From NCBI GenBank assembly GCA_018228665.1, contig CP073692.1, positions 930,001 through 994,000 on the forward strand: DNA of 64,000 bases, given 5' to 3'. A program made the position numbers and the translations under genes. The notes under the pieces were generated by a model that saw only the letters and a program-made list of their open reading frames with translations, was not told the DNA's origin and ran no database searches. This DNA is from Faecalicatena sp. Marseille-Q4148 (GTDB lineage: Bacteria; Bacillota; Clostridia; Lachnospirales; Lachnospiraceae). Below, piece after piece: positions 8,678-21,690 of this stretch (positions are counted from its first letter, which is position 1; each line of letters starts with the position of its first letter).

Positions 8678-11600
8678 TTATTTAATCGGAGAAACATTAA
8701 TCGTTATCTCTTCTAAAACATCCAGAATGACTTTAACTGTATCCAGAGATGTAAACATTGTCACATTATTTTCAATTGCCGCTCTGCGAATAGCCAGGCC
8801 ATCTTCATAGTGAACACCTGACATAACTGCTCTTGTATTGATAACATAACTAATATGACCGTTACGTATCGTATCAAAAATTTCCGTGCTGTTTTCACTT
8901 GGTTTTTTTAGAATCCGAGTGCGAATCCCTTTCGATTTCAAAAATTCTCCTGTTCCTTTTGTTGCTTCAATATTAAATCCCATTTGGTAAAATCTGCGGA
9001 TTAGACGCAGTGCTTCTTCTTTATCTTCATCTGCAAGGGTAACAAGGACTGTTCCATAGTTTTTCATTCTAACCCCAGATGCAATCAATGCCTTATACAT
9101 AGCTCTTGAAAGCTTCTTGTCATAACCGATAGCCTCTCCTGTTGATTTCATTTCCGGAGACAAATATGCATCCATCCCACTTAGTTTTTCAAAAGAAAAA
9201 GCCGGTGCTTTCACATACCAGGTATGCCTTTCTGGTGGAGAAAGCATCTCAATTCCCTGTTGTTTGAGCCAAATACCTAACATCGCTTTTATCGCAATAT
9301 CTGCAAGCGGATAGCCGGTTGCTTTTGACAAAAACGGAACAGTACGCGAAGAGCGCGGATTTACCTCGATAATTGATACCTCGGAGTTCTCATCGACAAT
9401 AAACTGAACATTAAATAATCCAATAATCCCAATGCCAAGCGCAAGCTTTTTGGCATACGAAAGTATCGTGTGTTTCACTTTTTCAGAAATTCCAAAAGTA
9501 GGATAAACACTAATCGAGTCACCAGAATGAATGCCGGTTCTCTCTACCAGTTCCATAATCCCCGGTACAAAAACATCTCTTCCGTCACAAATTCCATCGA
9601 TTTCTACTTCTTTTCCCCGGATATAGTGATCCACCAGTACTGGGGTTTCTTCATTCATCTGTACAGATGTTTCAAAATACAGGCGAAGCTGCTCCTCTCC
9701 TGAAATGATTTGCATTGCTCTTCCACCTAACACAAAACTCGGTCTCACAAGCACCGGATATCCTATCGTTTTTGCTGCCCGCAGTCCATCTTTCATATTA
9801 GTAACAGCCATTCCTTTAGGCTGAGGAATTCCGAGCTGAAAAAGAAGTTTTTCAAATTCATCTCTATTCTCAGCTCGTTTGATCGCTTTCCAGTCCGTTC
9901 CGATAATTCTTACGCCTCGCTCTGCAAGTGGTTTTGCCAGATTCACCGCTGTCTGACCTCCAAGCGAAACAATTACGCCTTCTGGCTTTTCTAGCATAAT
10001 GACATTCATTACGTCTTCAGCACAGAGTGGTTCAAAATATAATTTATCTGAAATTGTGTAATCTGTTGAAACTGTTTCCGGATTATTATTAATTACAATC
10101 GCCTCATATCCTGCTTTCTGAATTGTTTTAACAGCATGTACTGTCGAATAATCAAATTCCACTCCCTGACCAATCCGAATCGGACCTGATCCAAGTACAA
10201 TTATTTTTTTTCTGTTTTCAACTATAGATTCATTTTCCGTTTCATAAGTAGAATAAAAATATGGTACATAGCTCTCAAATTCAGAAGCACAAGTATCGAT
10301 CATTTTATAAACCGGAATAACCCCACTGTCTTTTCTCATCTGGAATACTTCTTCTTCAGTCAGATTCCAGAACCTGGCAATTGTCTGATCTGAAAATCCC
10401 ATCCGTTTTGCTTCATACAGTAATCTTTTTGTTTCCTCACCAGTTTTCTCCTTTAGCCTTCTTTCCATTCTTATTATATTTCTGATTTTTATCAAGAAAA
10501 ACGAATCGATTCCTGTTACTTCCGCAATTTCTTCTACACTGCTCCCTTGTCTGAATAGCTGTGCCACAGCAAAAATCCTATCATCTGTTCCAATTTTTAT
10601 GTAAGAAAGAAGTTCTTCTTTTCTCATTTTCTCAAACTTTTCCAAATACAGATGTGAAACACCAATTTCAAGAGACCGAACTGCCTTTAATAAACTTTCT
10701 TCTAATGTACGCCCGATGCTCATTACCTCTCCTGTTGCTTTCATCTGCGTTCCAAGTTTCTGATCTGCATCTGGAAATTTGTCAAACGGAAAACGCGGCA
10801 TTTTTGTTACGACATAGTCGAGTGCAGGCTCAAACACCGCTGGTGTATTTACTAGTTTGATCTCATCCAGTGTCATTCCAACTCCGATTTTGGCAGACAC
10901 CCTTGCAATAGGATAGCCACTCGCCTTTGACGCCAGTGCAGATGAACGTGAAACTCTTGGATTCACTTCAATAACATAATATTGAAAAGATTCTGGATCA
11001 AGCGCAAACTGAACATTGCATCCTCCTTCTATTTTTAATGCACGGATCAATCTCAATGCACTATCCCTAAGCATTTGATACACCCGGTCTGTTAATGTCT
11101 GTGAGGGACAGACGACAATTGAATCTCCGGTATGTATTCCAACTGGATCCATATTTTCCATATTACAAACTGCAATTGCAGTATCATTTGCATCCCGTAT
11201 TACTTCATATTCAATTTCTTTATATCCCCGAACACTTTTTTCTACAAGTACCTGGTGGACTGGCGATATTTCCAATGCATGCCGCGCAAGTTCACGACAC
11301 TGTACTGCATCATCTGCAAATCCTCCTCCAGTACCGCCAAGTGTAAATGCCGGTCGAAGAACAACAGGATACCCAATTTCTTCGGCTGCCTTTCCAATTT
11401 CTTCTACCGTTTCTGCAATTTGGGAAGGCAGTACCGGTTCTCCAATCATTTCGCATAATTCTTTAAATTGTTCCCTGTCTTCTGCACATCGAATACTTTT
11501 ACTGCTGGTACCCAAAAGCTCTGTTTGACATTCTTTTAATACCCCTTTTTCTTCAAGCTCCATAGCCAGGTTTAATCCAGTCTGTCCACCAATCCCCGGA

Positions 11601-11834
11601 ACGATTGCGTCTGGTCGTTCATATCTGATAATCTTCGCCATATATTCCAGTGTGAGTGGTTCCATATAAACTTTATCCGCAATTGCAGTATCTGTCATAA
11701 TTGTCGCCGGATTTGAATTGCATAAAATCACTTCATATCCTTCTTCTTTCAGTGCAAGACAGGCCTGTGTTCCAGCGTAGTCAAATTCCGCCGCCTGGCC
11801 GATTACAATCGGTCCAGAACCAATGACAAGGATT

Positions 11835-11860
<26 letters not shown>
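8678..11860 (-). CDS. carB: Carbamoyl-phosphate synthase large subunit
   Basis: Makes carbamoyl phosphate for pyrimidines and arginine, using ammonia channelled from CarA. The 1060-residue protein shows the expected duplicated ATP-grasp structure: VIGSGPIVIGQAAEFDYAG at the start of the first half and VLGSGPIRIGQGVEFDYS at the start of the second, each followed by VEVNPR- or IEVNPR-type metal-binding segments. A C-terminal MGS-like allosteric domain is present at about residues 930-1060. The start MAKRTDLNKI is preceded by GGAGGAAAACAAGT; the longer open frame upstream overlaps carA and is not needed. It overlaps the end of carA by 26 bases. Confidence 0.97.
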
Positions 11861-14592
<2,732 letters not shown>

Positions 14593-14640
14593 TCATTATT
14601 TATACGAAGTTTGTTCTCGCTGTCTAACCGCATTTATCCA

Positions 14641-16737
14641 TTAACTTACGCCAAATAAAAGATCTCCGTAAGTTGGAAACGGCCAATATTTCTTCGCTGT
14701 CAATGTTTCAGCTTCATCGCATGCGACCCGAAGTTCACTCATTTTAGTAAGAAGTGTATCCCTAATCTGATAAGACTGTTTCAGCACACAGTCTGTCTCT
14801 TGAAGTTTTAGTAATACTTCCTCCAGTGCTTCTGTCCGTATTGCCATCTCATCTGTCAACACAGACAGTTTTCGGATCAATGTACTTTCGTAACGACATG
14901 CAAGTGCAGCATCCACTGTCCTTTTTAATGCTGCTGTTTTTGCAAGTTCCAGTGTGTAGGACTCTACTGCCGGGATAATCTCTGTCCGCGCCATATCTAC
15001 CATTGTGTTTGCTTCAATAATAATTGTTTTGCAATAATTTTCGAGCATAATCTCGCATCTGGATTTTAATTCTGCTTCGGAAAACACCTTATGCGATGTC
15101 AGCATCTTCACATTTTTCTCATCAAGCAAATGTGGCATACAGTCTGGTGTTGTACGGTAATTTTTTAATCCGCGTTTTTCTGTTGCTTCCCAAATCCATG
15201 TATCATCATAACCATTTCCATTGAAAATAATATATTTATGATCGCGGATTGTTTTTTGTATCATAGCATGCAGCGTCTGTTCAAAATCCTTTGCCTGTTC
15301 AAGCCTGTCTGCATAGATTTTCAAGCTTTCTGCCACTGCACTATTTAGCATAATATTTGCACATGCAATACTATTTGATGAACCAAGCATTCGAAATTCA
15401 AACTTATTTCCGGTAAATGCAAATGGAGATGTACGATTTCGATCCGTTGTATCTCTCCGGAATTTCGGAAGAACATCAGCGCCGAGTTTCATCTGCATTT
15501 TCTCCGCACCTTCATAAGGGCGGTCATGTTCGATAGCCTCCAATATCGCGTTTAACTCATCCCCAAGGAACATTGATACAACAGCCGGCGGCGCTTCATT
15601 GGCTCCGAGACGATGATCATTCCCAGCCGTCGCAACAGATATTCTAAGAAGATCCTGATAATCATCTACCGCCTTAATAACTGCACATAAAAACAACAGA
15701 AACTGTGCATTCTCATGCGGTGTTTCTCCAGGCGAAAGCAGATTGACACCAGAATCTGTAGTCAGTGACCAGTTATTGTGCTTACCGCTGCCATTAACCC
15801 CTGCAAACGGTTTTTCATGAAGCAAACAAACAAGTCCGTGTTTTTCTGCAACTTTCTGCATCATCTCCATCGTAAGCTGGTTATGATCTGTAGCAATGTT
15901 GGTTGTTGTATAAATTGGTGCAAGTTCATGCTGTGCCGGAGCTACTTCGTTATGTTCTGTTTTAGCAAAAATTCCAAGTTTCCATAATTCTTTATTAAGA
16001 TCTTCCATATACGCTTCCACCCGTGGCTTAATAGCTCCAAAATAATGGTCATCCATTTCCTGACCTTTTGGCGGTTTTGCTCCAAACAAAGTTCTTCCTG
16101 TAAAGCGCAGATCCTTCCTCTGTTCGTACATTTCTTTTGTAATTAGAAAGTATTCCTGTTCCGTTCCAACAGATGTATGTACGCATCTCACTTCATCATC
16201 CCCAAATAATCGCAAAATTCTAAGCGCCTGTTTATTAAGTGCTTTCATTGAACGCAGCAGAGGTGTTTTTTTATCAAGCGCTTCTCCCCCATAAGAACAG
16301 AACGCTGTTGGAATACAAAGTATCTTTTCTTTGATAAACGCATACGATGTCGGATCCCAGGCAGTATACCCCCTTGCCTCAAAAGTCGCTCTCAGTCCTC
16401 CTGATGGAAAGGATGATGCATCCGGCTCCCCTTTTATCAATTCTTTTCCTGAAAATTCCATGATTACTCCTCCATCAGGTGATGGAGAAATAAAGCTGTC
16501 ATGTTTTTCAGCCGTAATTCCGGTTAACGGCTGAAACCAATGAGTATAATGAGTTGCGCCATGTGTAACAGCCCATTCTTTCATTGCTTCTGCCACCGCA
16601 TTTGCAACGCCACTTTCAAGTTTTGCTCCTTCATCTATTGTTTTACGCAAAGACTGATATACATTCGCCGGTAAACTTGCTTTCATTACTCTGTCATCAA
16701 ACACAAGGCTGCCAAAATATTCTGAAATCTGTTTCAT
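14641..16737 (-). CDS. glnN: Glutamine synthetase, type III (GlnN)
   Basis: Makes glutamine from glutamate, ammonia and ATP. At 698 residues it has type III length, against roughly 440-470 for type I. Recognisable segments are [19 protein letters not shown] and [13 protein letters not shown], the last being a type III hallmark. The ATG follows AAAGGATGATTTT. It is the first gene of the leftward operon that continues into pyrG, carA, carB and dapL. Its leader carries a consensus promoter, an ANTAR-type hexaloop hairpin and an overlapping intrinsic terminator (16765-16814), so expression is very likely set by antitermination. Confidence 0.95.
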   Translation of the reverse strand: MKQISEYFGSLVFDDRVMKASLPANVYQSLRKTIDEGAKLESGVANAVAEAMKEWAVTHGATHYTHWFQPLTGITAEKHDSFISPSPDGGVIMEFSGKELIKGEPDASSFPSGGLRATFEARGYTAWDPTSYAFIKEKILCIPTAFCSYGGEALDKKTPLLRSMKALNKQALRILRLFGDDEVRCVHTSVGTEQEYFLITKEMYEQRKDLRFTGRTLFGAKPPKGQEMDDHYFGAIKPRVEAYMEDLNKELWKLGIFAKTEHNEVAPAQHELAPIYTTTNIATDHNQLTMEMMQKVAEKHGLVCLLHEKPFAGVNGSGKHNNWSLTTDSGVNLLSPGETPHENAQFLLFLCAVIKAVDDYQDLLRISVATAGNDHRLGANEAPPAVVSMFLGDELNAILEAIEHDRPYEGAEKMQMKLGADVLPKFRRDTTDRNRTSPFAFTGNKFEFRMLGSSNSIACANIMLNSAVAESLKIYADRLEQAKDFEQTLHAMIQKTIRDHKYIIFNGNGYDDTWIWEATEKRGLKNYRTTPDCMPHLLDEKNVKMLTSHKVFSEAELKSRCEIMLENYCKTIIIEANTMVDMARTEIIPAVESYTLELAKTAALKRTVDAALACRYESTLIRKLSVLTDEMAIRTEALEEVLLKLQETDCVLKQSYQIRDTLLTKMSELRVACDEAETLTAKKYWPFPTYGDLLFGVS

Positions 16738-16764
16738 AAAATCATCCTTTCTCTAAAAAACAAC

Positions 16765-16814
16765 AAAAAAAGACGTCTCTGAGATCATAATTCTCAAAGA
16801 CGCCTTTGCCTTCA
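16765..16814 (-). promoter_or_regulatory. Attenuator with ANTAR-type hexaloop in the glnN leader
   Basis: Two mutually exclusive RNA structures on the minus strand. First, a 7-bp hairpin (16795-16814, including G-U pairs) with the six-base loop AAAGGC, having A at position 1 and G at position 4 as in known ANTAR targets. Second, a 13-bp terminator stem (16772-16784 with 16792-16804) with a seven-base loop, followed by seven U residues (16765-16771). They share bases 16795-16804, so a protein stabilising the hexaloop hairpin would prevent termination. Only one hexaloop was found here, whereas described ANTAR targets usually have two. Confidence 0.75.
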
Positions 16815-16822
16815 CGAAACGG

Positions 16823-16851
16823 ATATTACACCCATTTATTTTATTTGTCAA
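16823..16851 (-). promoter_or_regulatory. glnN: Promoter of the glnN operon
   Basis: Minus strand: perfect TTGACA (16846-16851), 17-base spacer, TAATAT (16823-16828). The transcript would start at about 16816, immediately before the hexaloop hairpin. A strong constitutive promoter followed by an attenuator is the usual antitermination layout. Confidence 0.82.
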
Positions 16852-16892
16852 TCCCTTTTTTCTGATTACGTTTTTTCTCCGTAAAAAATCTG

Positions 16893-16921
16893 TTGACAAA
16901 CTAACACTTTCGTTGTATATA
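16893..16921 (+). promoter_or_regulatory. Promoter of the glutamate synthase operon
   Basis: Perfect TTGACA (16893-16898), 17-base spacer, TATATA (16916-16921), facing right and divergent from the glnN promoter. The predicted start near 16928 lies at the 5' edge of the hexaloop hairpin. Confidence 0.8.
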
Positions 16922-16925
16922 TACA

Positions 16926-16998
16926 TATGAGCAAAGGCGTTCATAGAAAAGGCAGAGTATTTCTGCCATTTCTGTGAGCATCTTTGCTTTTTTATTTT
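16926..16998 (+). promoter_or_regulatory. Attenuator with ANTAR-type hexaloop in the glutamate synthase leader
   Basis: A hairpin at 16926-16945 closes the same six-base loop AAAGGC (16933-16938) seen in the glnN leader. It competes with a long terminator stem (16931-16987, about 25 pairs with two mismatches and a five-base loop) followed directly by a run of six U residues from 16988 and four more after one A. The two structures share 16931-16945. If transcription begins at 16928, the outermost pairs of the hexaloop stem are lost. The last gene of this operon encodes an ANTAR protein. Confidence 0.75.
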
Positions 16999-17036
16999 CA
17001 ACTTACCCAAAAGCACTAAAAAGGGGGAATTGTTTT

Positions 17037-18134
17037 ATGAAAAAAGAAGGTCAGATCCGAATTCCATCCGGCTGCGCCATTTCTGCCGTCATATCCAGAG
17101 AAGGACGAATGTTATCTGGCGAAATGATCATGAATTCTATGAAGCCAATGCATGACCGCTCCAACGGTCTTGGCGGTGGCTTTGCCGGATACGGAATTTA
17201 TCCAGATTATAAAGATTACTACGCACTACATCTTTTTTTCGATACACGGGATACGCGAAAAAACTGTGAAACATTCTTGAAAGAGCGCTTTGAGATTGTT
17301 CAATCTGAAATTATCCCAACAAGAAAGCTCCCTTCCATTACGAATGAACCAATTATCTGGCGATATTTTGTTACGCCACTTTCTTCCGTGGTCACGGGCA
17401 TGCAGATTGATGAAAAGGAATTTGTTGTCCGGACTGTCATGAAAATCAATACTGAGTTTTCCGGTGCCTATGTTTTTTCAAGTGGAAAAAATATGGGAAC
17501 ATTTAAAGCAGTCGGATTTCCGGAGGATGTCGGTGCATTTTACAAATTAGAGACGTATGCGGGATACTCTTGGACTGCTCATGGACGATATCCGACAAAC
17601 ACTCCCGGGTGGTGGGGTGGTGCCCATCCGTTTACTCTTCTTGATCAATCCGTTGTTCATAATGGAGAAATTTCTTCTTATGATGCAAATAGACGGTTTA
17701 TTGAAATGTTTGGATACCAATGCACTCTGCAGACGGACACCGAAGTTATTACTTACATTATGGATTATCTGCTTCGTGTACAAGGGCTTTCTCTTCAGGA
17801 AACTGCCAGTGTCATTGCCGCACCCTTTTGGAGTACAATCTCATCCACAGACGATCTTACCCTTCAAAAAACCTATACATATCTGCGAACAATCTTTTCA
17901 AGTTTGCTGATTACCGGACCATTTTCTATTGTCTTTGGATTTCATGGCGGATTAATGGCATTAAATGATCGTCTCAAGCTCCGTTCAATGGTTATAGGAG
18001 ACTCCAAAGACCTTGTCTACATTTCCAGCGAGGAATGTGCTATCCGTGCAATGGATCCCGATGCGAAACACATATGGGCGCCGGCTGGCGGCGAACCCGT
18101 CATTATAAAAGTAAAGGATGGTGAAGCCATATGA
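17037..18134 (+). CDS. Glutamate synthase, class II glutamine amidotransferase subunit (split GltB N-domain)
   Basis: Releases ammonia from glutamine for a stand-alone, split glutamate synthase. The 365-residue protein matches the N-terminal glutaminase domain of large-subunit GltB: SGCAISAVIS with the presumed nucleophile Cys13, MHDRSNGLGGGFAGYG, HGRYPTNTPGWWGGAHPF and VVHNGEISS. Because Cys is at 13, a short propeptide must be cleaved. I chose the ATG at 17037 behind AAGGGGGAATTGTTTT; the longer frame begins inside the leader terminator. It overlaps the next gene by four bases (ATGA). First gene of the operon behind the ANTAR-type attenuator. Confidence 0.88.
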   Translation: MKKEGQIRIPSGCAISAVISREGRMLSGEMIMNSMKPMHDRSNGLGGGFAGYGIYPDYKDYYALHLFFDTRDTRKNCETFLKERFEIVQSEIIPTRKLPSITNEPIIWRYFVTPLSSVVTGMQIDEKEFVVRTVMKINTEFSGAYVFSSGKNMGTFKAVGFPEDVGAFYKLETYAGYSWTAHGRYPTNTPGWWGGAHPFTLLDQSVVHNGEISSYDANRRFIEMFGYQCTLQTDTEVITYIMDYLLRVQGLSLQETASVIAAPFWSTISSTDDLTLQKTYTYLRTIFSSLLITGPFSIVFGFHGGLMALNDRLKLRSMVIGDSKDLVYISSEECAIRAMDPDAKHIWAPAGGEPVIIKVKDGEAI

Positions 18135-19636
18135 GTATTGAATACCTTTCGCCAGAATTTGAAATACTCCGGGATGACCGGAAGTGCATTTGCTGCCGTA
18201 TCTGCGAACAACAATGCGCAAATGAAGTACATATTTATGATTCCCAGCATCACTCTATACAGTGTAACGATTCAAAATGTGTTAACTGTCAACGATGCGT
18301 TTCCTTATGTCCTACTAAAGCGTTAAAAATCATTCCAAACAGAAATACATTGCGCGATAATCTCAACTGGACTGGAAATATTATAAAAGAAATCTACAAG
18401 CAGGCAAACAGCGGCGGTGTTCTACTTTCTTCTATGGGAAATCCCTCTTCGCTTCCGGTATACTGGGATCATATTCTACTTAATGCCTCTCAAGTGACTA
18501 ATCCATCCATCGACCCTCTGAGAGAACCCATGGAAACCAAAATCTATCTCGGAAAAAAACCGCAAACAGTTGCCCGCACTCCAGATGGACAGTTTTCCTA
18601 CAATCTGTCGCCGCAATTGGAATTATCAATACCAGTTCTTTTTTCCGGTATGAGTTATGGCTCCATCAGTTATAATGCCCACAAAGCTCTCGCCGAAGCT
18701 GCCTCTGCACTTGGTATCTTTTACAACACTGGAGAAGGAGGGCTTCACGAAGATTTCTATCGTTATGGAGAAAATACTATTGTTCAAGTTGCTTCAGGTC
18801 GTTTTGGTGTTCATGAGCGCTATCTAAATGCAGCCGCAGCTATTGAAATAAAAATGGGTCAAGGAGCTAAACCTGGTATCGGCGGCCATCTTCCGGGCTC
18901 TAAAATTGTCGGTGATATCTCACGCACAAGAATGATTCCTGAAGGTTCTGATGCAATTTCTCCTGCACCACACCATGATATCTATTCTATCGAGGATTTG
19001 CGACAACTTGTATTTTCTTTAAAAGAAGCCACTTCATATAAAAAACCAATCATAGTAAAGGTTGCCGCTGTTCATAATATTGCTGCAATTGCCAGCGGAA
19101 TTGCGCGAAGTGGTGCAGATATCATCGCAATAGATGGCTTTCGTGGTGGTACTGGTGCAGCCCCTACCCGTATCCGTGATCATGTCGGCATTCCTATCGA
19201 ACTTGCGCTTGCTTCAGTCGATACCCGCCTTCGTGAAGAAGGCATCCGAAACAATGTATCAATTATTGCAGGTGGAAGCATTCGCAACTCTGCTGATATC
19301 GTCAAAGCCATTGCCCTTGGCGCCGATGCCTGCTATATTGCTACAGCTGCTCTGTTAGCACTTGGCTGTCACCTGTGCCGAAATTGTCAAAGCGGAAAAT
19401 GCAATTGGGGGATTGCAACGCAACTTCCAGAATTGGTCTCCAGACTAGATCCTCAGGTTGGAGCTCATCGCCTCGTCCAGCTTTTAACTGCCTGGAAGTA
19501 TGAAATCAAGGAACTCATGGGGGCAATGGGAATAAATTCTATTGAAGCGCTCCGCGGCAATCGTCTCATGCTTCGCGGAATCGGACTTAGTTCAGAAGAA
19601 TTAGAGATTCTTGGTATTGCCCATGCTGGTAATTAA
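18131..19636 (+). CDS. Glutamate synthase FMN/Fe-S subunit with N-terminal double [4Fe-4S] ferredoxin domain
   Basis: Catalytic part of the split glutamate synthase, converting 2-oxoglutarate plus ammonia to glutamate. In the 501-residue protein, residues 19-66 hold two cysteine clusters (CICCRICEQQC and CVNCQRCVSLCP), forming a bacterial ferredoxin domain. The rest is the FMN-binding barrel with PGIGGHLPGSK, DGFRGGTGAAPTRI and the Cys cluster CHLCRNCQSGKCNWG expected to bind a 3Fe-4S centre. No NADPH-oxidising GltD-like subunit lies nearby, so electrons probably come through the fused ferredoxin domain. This resembles the archaeal and clostridial arrangement. It overlaps the amidotransferase gene by four bases. 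Confidence 0.9.
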   Translation: MSIEYLSPEFEILRDDRKCICCRICEQQCANEVHIYDSQHHSIQCNDSKCVNCQRCVSLCPTKALKIIPNRNTLRDNLNWTGNIIKEIYKQANSGGVLLSSMGNPSSLPVYWDHILLNASQVTNPSIDPLREPMETKIYLGKKPQTVARTPDGQFSYNLSPQLELSIPVLFSGMSYGSISYNAHKALAEAASALGIFYNTGEGGLHEDFYRYGENTIVQVASGRFGVHERYLNAAAAIEIKMGQGAKPGIGGHLPGSKIVGDISRTRMIPEGSDAISPAPHHDIYSIEDLRQLVFSLKEATSYKKPIIVKVAAVHNIAAIASGIARSGADIIAIDGFRGGTGAAPTRIRDHVGIPIELALASVDTRLREEGIRNNVSIIAGGSIRNSADIVKAIALGADACYIATAALLALGCHLCRNCQSGKCNWGIATQLPELVSRLDPQVGAHRLVQLLTAWKYEIKELMGAMGINSIEALRGNRLMLRGIGLSSEELEILGIAHAGN

Positions 19637-19705
19637 TGATATTCGAAAGAAAAAACTCTAAATTTTCAAAAAACTCTGACATGTTTACAGGAGGTGTGAT
19701 ATACT

Positions 19706-20428
19706 ATGAAAATAATTCATGCTGCTCATTTAACCTACAAGGATATAAATGCTGCACTACGGCAGCTGGAAGAAACCTATGTAATCAACAACTGTTGTGG
19801 ACAGCGCTTTATCGCTGCTGGAATGTCCGGTAAAACAATTACAATTAATGGCATTGCTGGTAATGCACTCGGTGCTTATTTAAACACTGGAAAAATCATT
19901 GTTCGTGCAAATGCCCAGGATGCTGTCGGCGACACGATGAACGGTGGAACAATTCTGATTCATGGCAATGTAGGTGATGCTGTCGGATATGCTATGAGAG
20001 GCGGGCGTATCTATATTAATGGAAATGCCGGTTATCGTGCAGGAATTCACATGAAAGCCTACCAAGAAAAAATACCCGTCATGATCATCGGAGGATATGC
20101 AGGAAGCTTTCTTGGAGAATATCAGGCAGGTGGGATCATTGTTGTTCTTGGCCTTCATAATCTTAATCACCCACTGGTCGGTAATTTCCCTTGTACCGGA
20201 ATGCATGGCGGCAAACTTTTTCTGCGCGGCAGCTATAATTCACTGTCATTTCCATCACAGGTTACTGTCCGCGAAGCATCTGACAAAGATATGCAGGAAA
20301 TTTTCCCCTATTTATCAGAATACTGTACCGAATTTCAATATGATTTAAAAGCAATATTAAATTCTACATTTACTGTAATTACTCCAAACACAAACAATCC
20401 GTATCAACAAATGTATGTGGCAAATTAG
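19706..20428 (+). CDS. Glutamate synthase GXGXG (alpha-subunit C-terminal) domain protein
   Basis: Third piece of the split glutamate synthase, corresponding to the structural right-handed beta-helix at the C-terminus of GltB. The 240-residue protein shows the repeating G-x-x-G-x-x-x-G pattern, for example GIAGNALGAYL, GNVGDAVGYAMRGG and GNAGYRAGIHM. The ATG is preceded by GGAGGTGTGATATACT, a strong but distant site. It sits 69 bases after the FMN subunit, with no terminator seen between, and 21 bases before the glutamine synthetase gene. Confidence 0.88.
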   Translation: MKIIHAAHLTYKDINAALRQLEETYVINNCCGQRFIAAGMSGKTITINGIAGNALGAYLNTGKIIVRANAQDAVGDTMNGGTILIHGNVGDAVGYAMRGGRIYINGNAGYRAGIHMKAYQEKIPVMIIGGYAGSFLGEYQAGGIIVVLGLHNLNHPLVGNFPCTGMHGGKLFLRGSYNSLSFPSQVTVREASDKDMQEIFPYLSEYCTEFQYDLKAILNSTFTVITPNTNNPYQQMYVAN

Positions 20429-20449
20429 AACAAGAAAGTAGGTTGGATT

Positions 20450-21658
20450 ATGAAATATTCCATACAAGAAATAATACAATACATCAAGGAGGAAGATGTG
20501 AAATTCATTCGCCTTGCCTTTTGTGACGTATTTGGAAAACAGAAAAATATATCCATCATGCCGGATGAACTTCCAAGAGCATTTACTTTTGGAATTGCTA
20601 TCGATGCTTCTGCAATTGAGGGCTTTGGCGATGAAACTCATTCAGATCTTCTACTTCACCCAGAAGCAGATACTTTGATGCCTCTTCCATGGAGGCCTGA
20701 GCAAGGACGAGTTGTGCGGATGTTTTGTACTATTACATACCCGGATGGTCAGCCCTTTGAATATGATTGCCGCTCTATTTTAAAAAAAGCTGTCCAGACT
20801 GCCAAAGCCGCCGGACTTTCTTTCTTTTTTGGAACCGAACAGGAGTTTTATCTGTTCTGCCTTGATGAACATGGAAATCCAACAAAAAAACCATATGATC
20901 AGGCTGGTTACATGGACATTGCTCCTGAAGACCGTGGAGAAAACATCCGTCGTGAAATTTGTCTGACGCTAGAGCAGATGGGCATACGCCCCGAAAGTTC
21001 CCATCATGAAGATGGTCCAGGACAAAATGAGATTGATTTCCGATATTCCGATCCGTTAACCGCTGCTGATAATGCTGCAACATTTCAGACCGTTGTTAAA
21101 ACCATTGCTATGCGCAATGGACTTGCCGCCGATTTCAGCCCAAAGCCACTGCCAGACCAGGCCGGAAATGGATTTCACATTAATATCTCTGTGAAATCCT
21201 TCAACCACACTGATTATATGGGCGAAATGATTGCTGGAATACTTGATAAAGTTGCGGATATAACATTGTTTTTAAACCCGTCCGAATCATCTTATCAGCG
21301 TTTCGGACAAAACAAAGCTCCAAAGTATATTTCCTGGTCAAGTGAAAATCGTTCACAGTTAGTCCGTGTTCCGGCTGCCGTTGGGGAATATCGGCGTGCA
21401 GAACTTCGCTCACCAGATCCAACTGCCAACACTTATCTGGCATTTACATTACTGATCTATGCCAGCCTTCACGGAATTTCTGAACATCTGTCTTTACCTC
21501 CGGCTGCAGATCTGAATCTTTTTAAAGCGGATGCAAACACTTTATCTCATTTCAAAAAATTACCGGATAATCTGCAGTCTGCACGCGTTCTGGCATCACA
21601 AAGCAGTTTTGTAAAAAGTTGCCTACCAAAAGCTCTCATTGAGCTGTACTGCCATTAA
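20450..21658 (+). CDS. Glutamine synthetase, type I-like, short form
   Basis: A second glutamine synthetase, 402 residues against about 440 for standard GlnA. Active-site segments are present: GTEQEFYLF, HHEDGPGQNEIDF, AGNGFHINIS and RRAELRSPDPTANTYLAF, so catalysis is plausible. The C-terminal region is shortened and the tyrosine used for adenylylation in enterobacteria is not evident. It lies 21 bases after the GXGXG gene and 32 bases before the ANTAR gene. Since glnN is a full-length type III enzyme next door, this one may serve the glutamate synthase operon or act as a glutamine sensor for the regulator, both being inference. It could also act on another amine substrate. Confidence 0.85.
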   Translation: MKYSIQEIIQYIKEEDVKFIRLAFCDVFGKQKNISIMPDELPRAFTFGIAIDASAIEGFGDETHSDLLLHPEADTLMPLPWRPEQGRVVRMFCTITYPDGQPFEYDCRSILKKAVQTAKAAGLSFFFGTEQEFYLFCLDEHGNPTKKPYDQAGYMDIAPEDRGENIRREICLTLEQMGIRPESSHHEDGPGQNEIDFRYSDPLTAADNAATFQTVVKTIAMRNGLAADFSPKPLPDQAGNGFHINISVKSFNHTDYMGEMIAGILDKVADITLFLNPSESSYQRFGQNKAPKYISWSSENRSQLVRVPAAVGEYRRAELRSPDPTANTYLAFTLLIYASLHGISEHLSLPPAADLNLFKADANTLSHFKKLPDNLQSARVLASQSSFVKSCLPKALIELYCH

Positions 21659-21690
21659 TCTGACATAATAAGAGGAAGGAGAAATGTAAT

